Source: Candidatus Niyogiibacteriota bacterium
Lineage (GTDB): Bacteria > Patescibacteriota > Minisyncoccia > 1-14-0-10-42-19
DNA length: 12,138 bases
NCBI GenBank assembly: GCA_016204155.1
Contig: JACQLG010000075.1
Span: forward strand, 1-12,138
Reading direction: 5' to 3'
The position numbers were made by a program, and so were the translations under genes. Positions 1 through 5,787 of the stretch are shown piece after piece (within the stretch, counting starts at the first letter, position 1; every line of letters begins with the position of its first letter). The notes below the pieces were generated by a model, which worked only from the letters and a program-made list of their open reading frames with translations, did not search any database and was not told the DNA's origin.

Positions 1-38
1 AGCTTGAAAAAGCAATAGAATTTTTAAATAATAGATAA
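1..38 (+). CDS. 3' end of an unidentified upstream gene (partial)
   Basis: Reading from base 3 gives LEKAIEFLNNR and then a TAA stop at 36-38, four bases before the rplI start. The other two forward frames hit stops earlier (TGA at 5-7, TAG at 16-18). The peptide looks like the end of an amphipathic helix, and the tight spacing suggests co-transcription with rplI. Eleven open codons can arise by chance, so this is a weak call and the family cannot be named. Confidence 0.4.
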   Translation, partial: LEKAIEFLNNR

Positions 39-42
39 AAAT

Positions 43-492
43 ATGGAGGTTATTTTATTACAAGATGTACCGAATATAGGTCTGAAAGACGATGTAAAAA
101 ACGTCAAAGACGGTTTTGCGCGGAATTTCTTATTCCCGAAAGGCATTGCGGAGCTTGCGACGCCCCAGGCGCTTAAAGCCCATTGGGAAAGAAAAACACA
201 GGCCGCAGCGGCAAGAAATGAGGAAGAAATGCTATTACGCATGGCTTTTCTGGAACTCAAAGACGCGCCGATAGAAATTCGCGCAAAGACGACTGAAAAA
301 GGCGGCCTATTCAAAAAGATAGGAAAAAAAGAGATCATAGATGCGGTTGCGAAAGCTGGATTTTCCGCTCTGAACGAGAACGACATTGTTCTTAAAGAAT
401 CTATTAAAACCGCAGGTGAGCACGCCATCACGATACAGCGAGGAGATATTTCAACGACAATAAAAGTTAATATTGTTAAAGATGAAGCATAG
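43..492 (+). CDS. rplI: 50S ribosomal protein L9
   Basis: Structural protein of the large ribosomal subunit that binds 23S rRNA through its N-terminal domain. At 149 residues it has the usual L9 length. The N-domain signature is clear: MEVILLQDV, then GLKDDVKNVKDGFARNFLFPKG at about residues 13-34. An Ala/Glu-rich linker helix (about 41-75) follows, then a C-domain starting near GGLFKKIGKKEI (about 87-98). The start is fixed by the family's M-x-V-I-L opening. There is no Shine-Dalgarno sequence upstream; a GGAGG lies just inside the gene (codons 2-3), too late to serve this start. It begins 4 bases after the preceding stop, so it is probably co-transcribed. L9 is, as I recall, missing in several CPR lineages, so its presence is mild support for a parcubacterial rather than a microgenomate origin. 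Confidence 0.96.
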   Translation: MEVILLQDVPNIGLKDDVKNVKDGFARNFLFPKGIAELATPQALKAHWERKTQAAAARNEEEMLLRMAFLELKDAPIEIRAKTTEKGGLFKKIGKKEIIDAVAKAGFSALNENDIVLKESIKTAGEHAITIQRGDISTTIKVNIVKDEA

Positions 493-514
493 TACCAATG
501 TAATATTCGCGATA

Positions 515-520
515 TAAGAT
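515..520 (+). promoter_or_regulatory. Candidate -10 element of pyrG
   Basis: TAAGAT fits the TANNNT pattern of a bacterial -10 box and ends 5 bases before the pyrG ATG at 526. Transcription would begin at or next to the start codon. No -35 hexamer or Shine-Dalgarno sequence is recognisable. Taken alone it is weak; it gains weight from similar boxes before other genes in the window. Confidence 0.35.
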
Positions 521-525
521 TTACG

Positions 526-2157
526 ATGGCTCGATATATTTTTGTCATAGGCGGCGTTATGTCAGGAATCGGTAAAGGTGTCTCAACCGCTTCTATCGGC
601 AACATCCTTCAGAGTTATGGTTTTAGCGTAACAGCAATAAAAATTGACCCGTATCTCAATGTTGATGCGGGAACCATGAATCCCATTGAACACGGCGAAG
701 TCTTCGTGACCGAAGACGGGCTTGAATGCGATCAGGATATCGGAAACTACGAGCGGTTCTTGGGGCAGGCAATGTTCCGCCATAATTATATGACGACGGG
801 ACAGGTATACCAGTCAGTTATCGCAAAGGAGCGCGCAATGTATTACGGCGGAAAATGCGTAGAAGTTGTCCCGCATATCACGGGCGAGATAATTGATCGG
901 ATAGAGCTTGCTGCGCGGAAAACAAAATCCGACTTCGTACTTATTGAAATCGGAGGCACGGTAGGGGAATATCAGAACAATATTTTTCTTGAAGCGGGGC
1001 GTATGATGAAATTGCGCGCTCCCGAGAAAGTTATGTTCGTTATGGTAAGCTATCTGCCGGTCCCGAAAATGATCGGAGAGATGAAAACAAAACCGACCCA
1101 GCATGCGGTGCGCATCCTTAACAGTGCTGGAATCCAGCCCGATATCATTCTTGCGAGAAGCGATTATCCGATTGACGCGCCTCGCAAGCAAAAAATCGCG
1201 ATTTTTTGCAATATCGGCGAAGATGACGTTATCTCGGCTCCTGATATTCACAGCATTTATGAAATCCCCGTTAACTTTGAAAAAGATAATTTAGGAAAAC
1301 AGATTTTATCAAAATTCGGGCTTACGCGCAGGCGCAGCAATATGCGTGACTGGCGGACATTGGTAAGACGCATCAAAAATGTAAAGAAGACCGTGCGCAT
1401 CGCAATTGCGGGTAAATACTTCACAACCGGCAAATTCATGCTTTCTGATTCATATATTTCCGTTATTGAAAGCGTGAAGCATGCCGCATGGCGTCTCGGA
1501 TATAACCCTGATATCCACTGGATTGATGCGGAAGAATATGAAAAAAAACCCGCAAAAATACGGGAGTTGAAAAAATTCGACGGCATTATCGTCCCCGGAG
1601 GGTTCGGCTCGAGAGGTGTTGAAGGAAAAATAAAAGCAATCAAGCTTGCGCGCACCAAACATATTCCGTATCTCGGACTTTGCTACGGGATGCAGCTGGC
1701 GGTGCTGGAATTTGCGCGGAACGTCGTGGGATTGAAAAAGGCGCACACAACAGAGATCGATCCCAAAACGCCGCACCCGGTAATAGCGACCATGCCGGAA
1801 CAGGAAACGCATATGAAGCAGAAAGAATATGGCGGATCAATGCGGCTCGGAATGTATCCGTGCGCCCTTAAAAAAGAAACCGTGAGTTTCCGCGCATATG
1901 GCGAAAAGAATATTTTTGAACGGCATCGGCACCGCTATGAAGTCAATAATGAATACCGAGAAAAACTGGAACAGGCGGGACTCGTTATCGCGGGAGTTAA
2001 TCCGCAGCGGAATCTTGTTGAGGTGATAGAACTCCCGAAACACCCCTTTTTTGTAGGGACGCAATTCCATCCGGAGTTTAAATCAATGCCGCTTTGTCCC
2101 CATCCGCTTTTCCGAGGATTTTTGAAGGCGGCAATAAAAAGAAATAAAAAGAGATAG
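526..2157 (+). CDS. pyrG: CTP synthase (glutamine-hydrolysing)
   Basis: Converts UTP to CTP using ATP and ammonia released from glutamine, the last step of de novo pyrimidine nucleotide synthesis. At 543 residues it is full length. The N-terminal synthetase domain has the nucleotide-binding loop GGVMSGIGKG (9-18), KIDPYLNVDAGTMNP (39-53), the Mg-site region CDQDIGNYERF (68-78) and EIGGTVGE (141-148). The C-terminal class I glutamine amidotransferase domain has GGFGSRG (358-364), the nucleophile Cys386 in GLCYGMQ, and the triad partners His515 and Glu517 in FHPEF. All catalytic residues are present. The gene starts 33 bases after rplI with no Shine-Dalgarno sequence. Its lysine/arginine-rich tail (KRNKKR) is encoded by the A-rich stretch that reads as a U-tract for rpmA on the other strand. 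Confident call. Confidence 0.98.
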   Translation: MARYIFVIGGVMSGIGKGVSTASIGNILQSYGFSVTAIKIDPYLNVDAGTMNPIEHGEVFVTEDGLECDQDIGNYERFLGQAMFRHNYMTTGQVYQSVIAKERAMYYGGKCVEVVPHITGEIIDRIELAARKTKSDFVLIEIGGTVGEYQNNIFLEAGRMMKLRAPEKVMFVMVSYLPVPKMIGEMKTKPTQHAVRILNSAGIQPDIILARSDYPIDAPRKQKIAIFCNIGEDDVISAPDIHSIYEIPVNFEKDNLGKQILSKFGLTRRRSNMRDWRTLVRRIKNVKKTVRIAIAGKYFTTGKFMLSDSYISVIESVKHAAWRLGYNPDIHWIDAEEYEKKPAKIRELKKFDGIIVPGGFGSRGVEGKIKAIKLARTKHIPYLGLCYGMQLAVLEFARNVVGLKKAHTTEIDPKTPHPVIATMPEQETHMKQKEYGGSMRLGMYPCALKKETVSFRAYGEKNIFERHRHRYEVNNEYREKLEQAGLVIAGVNPQRNLVEVIELPKHPFFVGTQFHPEFKSMPLCPHPLFRGFLKAAIKRNKKR

Positions 2158-2169
2158 CTTGTTTGCTAT
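2154..2169. terminator. Candidate bidirectional terminator between pyrG and rpmA
   Basis: ATAGC and GCTAT form a 5-bp stem around the loop TTGTTT. The TAG stop of pyrG (2155-2157) lies in the left arm and the TAG stop of rpmA (2166-2168 on the other strand) in the right arm. For rpmA the hairpin is followed directly by a T-rich run (CTCTTTTTATTTCTTTTT). For pyrG a T-rich run (GTTTTTACTTTTTG) comes only about 14 bases later. The stem is short, so it may work better for rpmA than for pyrG. Confidence 0.4.
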
Positions 2170-2438
2170 ACAACGGAGACTGTTTTTACTTTTTGAGTGT
2201 CACCGTTGAATTTAATTTTCCGCTTTTTGCCGAATGTAACGGTGCCCTTCGTAAGTGAAAAAAGCGTATGGTCTTTTCCCATGCTTACATTTTTGCCTGG
2301 GTGGAATCGTGTCCCGCGCTGGCGTATGATAATGGCGCCCGGATGGGCTTTCGCGCCGTCAGACAATTTTACTCCCAGATATTTTGGTTTTGAATCGCGC
2401 AGGTTCTTTGATGATCCTTGCGCTTTTGTATGTGCCAT
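2166..2438 (-). CDS. rpmA: 50S ribosomal protein L27
   Basis: Large-subunit ribosomal protein whose N-terminus reaches towards the peptidyl-transferase centre. It has 90 residues, the usual length. Landmarks are MAHTKAQGSSKNLRDS at the start, KYLGVK (about 19-24), the family core IIIRQRGTRFHPGKNVSMGKDHTLF (about 37-61) and a basic beta-rich tail. The mature N-terminus begins directly at Met, with no cleaved leader of the Firmicutes type. The gene stands alone rather than beside rplU or obg. It is convergent with pyrG (8-base gap) and divergent from the small membrane protein gene at 2490. The start is fixed by the family, and no Shine-Dalgarno sequence precedes it. Confidence 0.97.
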   Translation of the reverse strand: MAHTKAQGSSKNLRDSKPKYLGVKLSDGAKAHPGAIIIRQRGTRFHPGKNVSMGKDHTLFSLTKGTVTFGKKRKIKFNGDTQKVKTVSVV

Positions 2439-2444
2439 AGTAAC

Positions 2445-2450
2445 ATTAAA
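2445..2450 (-). promoter_or_regulatory. Candidate -10 element of rpmA
   Basis: On the minus strand TTTAAT matches TATAAT at five of six positions and ends 6 bases before the rpmA ATG. The mismatch is at the important second position. An overlapping TAATGT ends 4 bases before the ATG and is an alternative. No -35 hexamer is seen; the palindrome at 2456-2474 covers where it would be. Confidence 0.35.
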
Positions 2451-2455
2451 TTCGA

Positions 2456-2474
2456 AAATCCGAAATTCGGATTT
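2456..2474. promoter_or_regulatory. Perfect 19-base palindrome in a divergent promoter region
   Basis: The sequence aaatccgaaattcggattt has two perfect 9-base arms around a single central A. It lies almost midway between the rpmA start (2438) and the start at 2490 and covers the -35 position of both candidate promoters. It could be a dimer-binding operator controlling both genes. It is also part of three imperfect AAATTCG-like units (2448-2470) and could be repeat-derived. As RNA it could fold only with a strained one-base loop, so a DNA site is the more natural reading. Confidence 0.5.
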
Positions 2475-2478
2475 ACTT

Positions 2479-2484
2479 TATACT
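2479..2484 (+). promoter_or_regulatory. Candidate -10 element of the Ada-like membrane protein gene
   Basis: TATACT matches TATAAT at five of six positions and ends 5 bases before the ATG at 2490. No Shine-Dalgarno sequence is present, so the mRNA would be leaderless or nearly so. This also supports the start at 2490 over the earlier in-frame ATG at 2418, which overlaps rpmA. Confidence 0.5.
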
Positions 2485-2489
2485 TTATT

Positions 2490-2861
2490 ATGATATCTCA
2501 AAACCTAAAAAATATCAAGAGTTGGATAGGGGATAATAAAAGCGACCTTGTGCTTGCTATGAGCTTTTTCCTTATTGCCATAATCAGCTTTGGGCTGGGA
2601 CGGATTTCTATTTCAATTCAAAATCCGGGAATTCGTACACCGATTCGCGTAGAAGAAAATGCTAATCCGTCCGAAACAATAAAAGAAAAGGGAAGTAATA
2701 CAGCCCTTTTATATGTGGGCTCTAAAAATGGCGCTGTATACCATTTGCCCTCATGTTCCGGCGCAAAACGCATTGCAGAAGAAAATAAAATATGGTTTTC
2801 TTCTCGCGAAGAAGCGGAATCTCTTGGGTATAGGCCCGCAAAGAATTGCGAAGGACTGTAA
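2490..2861 (+). CDS. Membrane-anchored protein with Ada-like metal-binding domain
   Basis: Predicted 123-residue protein of unknown role. A short basic N-terminus is followed by one hydrophobic segment (about 19-38), a polar linker (about 40-72) and a compact C-terminal domain (about 73-123). That domain resembles the zinc-binding domain of the Ada DNA-repair protein: Y-H-L-P-S-C at 84-89, a WFSSREEAESLGYRPAKNC block at 102-120. In Ada four cysteines bind zinc as C-x3-C and C-x2-C. Here the matching positions are His85, Cys89, Ala117 and Cys120, so one ligand is replaced and one is missing. An upstream in-frame ATG at 2418 would add 24 residues but would run into rpmA and past the candidate promoter, so 2490 is preferred. 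With the N-in topology expected from the basic N-terminus, the domain would lie outside the cell, which argues against DNA repair. Confidence 0.75.
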   Translation: MISQNLKNIKSWIGDNKSDLVLAMSFFLIAIISFGLGRISISIQNPGIRTPIRVEENANPSETIKEKGSNTALLYVGSKNGAVYHLPSCSGAKRIAEENKIWFSSREEAESLGYRPAKNCEGL

Positions 2862-2865
2862 AACA

Positions 2866-4053
2866 TTATTCCAAATCTTCTGGATCTATTTTTTTGCGGC
2901 GCATTAAAAGCGATTCGGTTGTTTTTTTGCGGAGAAACGCTTCTTCGTGAAGGCGTATTTGTGTTTGAGAGGGGAGAGAAGGAAGAATCTTTTCGAGTTT
3001 TTTATGATCAGCCGTAAGTATTTCTTCCCATTTGCCGATTGCATCCAATGCCGATTTTGCTTTTTCTACATCATATATATCCTGTTCGCGAAGATTTCTT
3101 GTTACATATCCTTCATTCCCAAACAGGCGGCTAAACCCTTTGTTTTTCATAAATCCTAATAAAATGGCCTGCAGTTCCATCATACGTTCGTTACTTGCCG
3201 CATGCGCAGATTTAATCCCTATATACTCTGAAAGCGCGTCTTTGGCCGCTTTTTCGTCTATGTCAACAGAAATGTCTTTTTTTTGATACAAATAGCTCCA
3301 CATAGGGCAAATTTTATTATATGGATGCATAGCACAGAGGGGAGATGATTTTGCGGGCCAGTCGTTGTTTTTTATATGCTCTTCAATCGTATGAATCATC
3401 ACCAAAATGCGCCTCTTTGTTTCTTCAAGATCTTCGGAAGTCCGTGATGTTACGAGCGTCTCTCCATGCTGGAGAAATTGAAGCGTAAGCCTTATTTTTT
3501 TGTCCCGAAGATGCGGCCATCGAGCAAGCGCGCCTAAGTGATATATTGCAAGCTGTAAATTCTTATCCGCATGATCTTGCGCGGGCATTCTTCGGGCTGT
3601 TTTGTAATCAATAATTTCATACGTGTTATCATCAAGCTTATCTATGCGGTCAATAATGCCGGAGAGCGTATGGGTTTCGTTCGTTTCGGGATCGATGAAA
3701 GGCGCTTCAAACCGCATTTCCAATCCTAAAATAGTGAAATTCCATGCAGGATTTTTTTTATAGAAACGTGAAAGCATGAGAATTCCGTTTTGATGCATTG
3801 CGTCTTTTTCGTAATCGTCTTTGAATTCCACCTTTGCAATTCGCTCTTCCCAGCGTTTGTTATAAAAATTTATTACTTCGTCTAAGGTAGGGAAGAGCGG
3901 GCTTTTCTTGAACTGGAAATTAAGCGCTTCATGGACCGACGTACCCAAAGCAGCTTCTTTCGTCTTCGGAAGCTTATTTTTATCCAACACAATATATTTA
4001 AATAAATACGGACACCGCAGAAACTGTTCAAGCGATGAATATGAGATACGCAT
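2866..4053 (-). CDS. PD-(D/E)XK nuclease, RecB/Cas4-type
   Basis: Predicted DNA exonuclease-like protein of 395 residues. The RecB-family motifs are in order: FLRCPYLFKY with Cys14, GTSVHEAL with His41, GIIDRID with Asp135, EIIDYKT with Asp149 and Lys151, and QLAIY with Gln167 and Tyr171. These are the metal and catalytic residues of the PDDEXK_1 fold. Cas4 and AddB add a four-cysteine iron-sulfur site, one Cys near the N-terminus and C-x2-C-x5-C after the nuclease core. Here the cluster region is Cys14 plus Cys240-x2-His243-x5-Cys249, so the third position is His. About 145 further residues follow, helical and charged, with no domain I recognise. No helicase or cas gene is adjacent. It ends 4 bases from the convergent gene at 2490-2861. 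A stand-alone repair or DNA-processing nuclease is the safest description. Confidence 0.88.
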   Translation of the reverse strand: MRISYSSLEQFLRCPYLFKYIVLDKNKLPKTKEAALGTSVHEALNFQFKKSPLFPTLDEVINFYNKRWEERIAKVEFKDDYEKDAMHQNGILMLSRFYKKNPAWNFTILGLEMRFEAPFIDPETNETHTLSGIIDRIDKLDDNTYEIIDYKTARRMPAQDHADKNLQLAIYHLGALARWPHLRDKKIRLTLQFLQHGETLVTSRTSEDLEETKRRILVMIHTIEEHIKNNDWPAKSSPLCAMHPYNKICPMWSYLYQKKDISVDIDEKAAKDALSEYIGIKSAHAASNERMMELQAILLGFMKNKGFSRLFGNEGYVTRNLREQDIYDVEKAKSALDAIGKWEEILTADHKKLEKILPSLPSQTQIRLHEEAFLRKKTTESLLMRRKKIDPEDLE

Positions 4054-4059
4054 TACTTT

Positions 4060-4065
4060 ATTGTA
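4060..4065 (-). promoter_or_regulatory. Candidate -10 element of the nuclease gene
   Basis: On the minus strand TACAAT matches TATAAT at five of six positions and is followed by exactly 6 bases (AAAGTA) before the ATG at 4053. Its first base is the last T of the U-tract of the preceding terminator. No Shine-Dalgarno sequence is present. The predicted transcript starts at the ATG. Confidence 0.55.
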
Positions 4066-4097
4066 AAAAATAAAACCCTGGGGCGCGAGGGGTTTAT
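4065..4097 (-). terminator. Intrinsic terminator closing the cell-wall operon
   Basis: On the minus strand ATAAACCCC, a loop of about ten GC-rich bases, and GGGTTTTAT form a stem of eight pairs with one C/T mismatch. The run of six T at 4070-4065 follows at once. It lies 77 bases after the stop of the last operon gene (4174) and before the nuclease gene, so it would separate the two transcription units. Confidence 0.7.
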
Positions 4098-4173
4098 CAG
4101 AGGAGGGAAGAAAGTACTCTTCATATATACAGGGACGGACAATGTAGATTTTACGACGTTCGCTTTCTCTTCT

Positions 4174-4434
4174 TTACGGTGCCGCCGCCGGATTCGCTTT
4201 CTCTATCTGCTCTTTAAGCGGTTCGAATATAAATGTAAGAAAAATATTCCAAACATACTCCACAGGCGTTTTTAATACATTATTCCAGATTACCAGCGCC
4301 CATTTCCATATAAACTGAAAATTATCCCGTAAGGTCTGATTATTCATTATGGATGTCAAAGATACGCCAAGCAAACTCAAAATAACGACAAACAATAACA
4401 ATATAATAATGATTTGTATAATACCTTTTTGCAT
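4174..4434 (-). CDS. Small membrane protein of unknown function, end of the wall operon
   Basis: Predicted 86-residue protein. The N-terminus MQKGIIQIIIILLLFVVILS is a strong membrane anchor (about 4-26). A Trp-rich amphipathic stretch (about 43-72, with FIWKWALVIWNNV and VEYVWNIFLTFIF) could be a second membrane or interfacial helix. The tail PLKEQIEKANPAAAP is polar. The ATG at 4434 is preferred over the in-frame TTG at 4455 because a TGG-TATAAT box lies between them and ends 6 bases before the ATG. It is the last gene before the terminator, 26 bases after the M23 peptidase gene. I do not recognise a named family. Its position suggests an envelope role, perhaps as a partner of the peptidase, but nothing in the sequence proves it. 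Confidence 0.75.
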   Translation of the reverse strand: MQKGIIQIIIILLLFVVILSLLGVSLTSIMNNQTLRDNFQFIWKWALVIWNNVLKTPVEYVWNIFLTFIFEPLKEQIEKANPAAAP

Positions 4435-4440
4435 ATTCTT

Positions 4441-4449
4441 ATTATACCA
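4441..4449 (-). promoter_or_regulatory. Extended -10 promoter abutting a start codon
   Basis: On the minus strand TGG followed by a perfect TATAAT forms an extended -10 element, which can work without a -35 hexamer. Six bases (AAGAAT) separate it from the ATG at 4434, so +1 would fall on the A of the ATG. It is the best promoter match in the window and implies that the small membrane protein can also be made from its own leaderless transcript. Confidence 0.65.
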
Positions 4450-4460
4450 TAACAACTAAA

Positions 4461-5786
4461 TTACAGATAGCTTAAAGGGTTCAAATAGCCGTTTGGAGGC
4501 GAAATGGGCAGATAGAGAGGCACGCCGCATATTTTGCTGATAATAGAGGAATTTTGCACCGCCTGGGAAGCAAACACCGCGTAGTGAAGATGGGGACCGG
4601 TTGAATAGCCAGTACTGCCGGAATAACCAATGCGCTGGCCGCGCGTGACGCTCTCCCCTTCACGTAGCGTTATTTTTGAAAGATGCGCATACAGTGTCGA
4701 AAGATTGTTTGGATGGTCAATCAATATCCATTTGCCGTATGATACGCTTCTGCATTGCGTATCAGTATCTCCCACCGCGCGAACAATTCCGCTTTCTGAA
4801 GCAAAAGTCTGTGATCCGGTTGTCGCACGAAAATCAATGCCGTTATGCCCTTTGCTGTTATATATTTGCGGGTTCTTGGTCGCAAAATCAGTGTTCCCAA
4901 AAAACTGGGTTACGCAATTCGCTTTCCCCTGCCCGCCCGCAAAACATGATTCCAGAGCAATGTCTTCCAATGGCCATCCAAGAACACCGGAACGCGCTCC
5001 CGGCAGCGATGCCGGATCAATCGTAATACGGATTTCTTCCTCAATGTTCCGGATTTCTTCTTCAAGCGCATCTTTCTTTTCCAAGCGATCGTCAAGAAGT
5101 TCCCGATATTCGTCCTCCTTTTCTTTTGTTGCTTTCAATAAATACGCTTTTTCATCACGGGTGGTTTTTTCAATTGCATTCCTGTCTTGAAGCTCTGTGG
5201 AGAGCGCCGCAAGATTTTGATGTTCCTCTGCGCGAGCCGCAATCTCCTCCTCAAATTCCAATTTCGAGATGCGAAGATCCGCTAATTCCTGCTGAGTAAG
5301 ATATTGGAGCGTATTAAAATAGTGAAGCGTTGAGAAAAAATCGGAAAGCGACGCATTCGCAAGGAGCACTTCTATAAGACTCTGTGATGAATTCTCATTG
5401 ATCTCCCTGATAAATGCCGCAAGACGGACTCTATCCTCTTTGATCTTTTCTTCTTTCTCTACTATCTCAATCGATAATTTTTCTATAAGCGCTTCCGTGA
5501 AATCAATGCGGCGTTCGGTAATGACAATGTCTGCCTGGAGTTTTTTTATAATAGTATTGAGACGCGCCACCTCGCTTGAGAAAGTCCGAACCTCTCTTTC
5601 GGTCTCCGTAATAGTTCGCTGGTATTCCTTAATCTCCGCTTCAAGCAATTCGATCTCTTGGCGATGATCCTGAATGGCAGTACGGAGTTCATCGATACGT
5701 GCAGCATCAAGAGAATAAGGCTCCATGATGAAAAGACCGAGCACTGCCAGGGAGCAGACTAACAATTGGATATATGTTTTCAGCAT
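4461..5786 (-). CDS. Coiled-coil M23 (LytM) peptidoglycan peptidase, EnvC-like
   Basis: Predicted envelope-located murein hydrolase of 441 residues. A hydrophobic N-terminal segment (about 5-22) acts as signal peptide or anchor. Residues about 28-115 and 170-255 are heptad-rich coiled coil, split by a non-polar helical section (about 135-168), as in EnvC-type proteins. The C-terminal LytM domain (about 300-425) keeps the zinc and catalytic residues: His314 and Asp318 in GHNGIDF, His368 in YAHLS, and His399 and His401 in GPHLHY. Unlike E. coli EnvC, which has lost these and only activates amidases, this protein should be able to cut peptide cross-links itself. Four cysteines (281, 291, 345, 420) in or near the domain could form disulfides. 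The gene starts 1 base after the gltX stop with no Shine-Dalgarno sequence. TAGAAT ends 6 bases before the ATG, inside gltX. Confidence 0.93.
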   Translation of the reverse strand: MLKTYIQLLVCSLAVLGLFIMEPYSLDAARIDELRTAIQDHRQEIELLEAEIKEYQRTITETEREVRTFSSEVARLNTIIKKLQADIVITERRIDFTEALIEKLSIEIVEKEEKIKEDRVRLAAFIREINENSSQSLIEVLLANASLSDFFSTLHYFNTLQYLTQQELADLRISKLEFEEEIAARAEEHQNLAALSTELQDRNAIEKTTRDEKAYLLKATKEKEDEYRELLDDRLEKKDALEEEIRNIEEEIRITIDPASLPGARSGVLGWPLEDIALESCFAGGQGKANCVTQFFGNTDFATKNPQIYNSKGHNGIDFRATTGSQTFASESGIVRAVGDTDTQCRSVSYGKWILIDHPNNLSTLYAHLSKITLREGESVTRGQRIGYSGSTGYSTGPHLHYAVFASQAVQNSSIISKICGVPLYLPISPPNGYLNPLSYL

Positions 5787-5787
5787 A

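Noticed and set aside
24..605. 193-residue open frame on the minus strand across rplI and the start of pyrG
   Set aside because: It is antisense to two confidently identified genes and its translation resembles no family I know.
2418..2489. N-terminal extension of the Ada-like protein from the earlier ATG
   Set aside because: It would overlap the rpmA coding sequence and translate across the palindrome and the candidate promoter; the start at 2490 gives a normal anchor.
2870..2893. Possible terminator for the gene ending at 2861
   Set aside because: The stem TCCA/TGGA is only 4 bp, although a run of seven T follows a few bases later; too weak to call.
4051..4120. Short minus-strand open frame of about 23 codons between the wall operon and the nuclease gene
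   Set aside because: It runs through the terminator and the nuclease promoter and has no supporting features.
4098..4173. Possible small RNA or riboswitch in the gap after the last operon gene
   Set aside because: I see no paired structure beyond the terminator and no tRNA or riboswitch landmarks.
4435..4455. TTG start adding seven residues to the small membrane protein
   Set aside because: These codons contain the extended -10 box; MQKG is the more natural N-terminus.
4630..5190. 186-residue open frame on the plus strand inside the M23 peptidase gene
   Set aside because: Antisense shadow of a coiled-coil coding region; Ser/Arg-rich translation typical of reversed Glu/Lys-rich codons.
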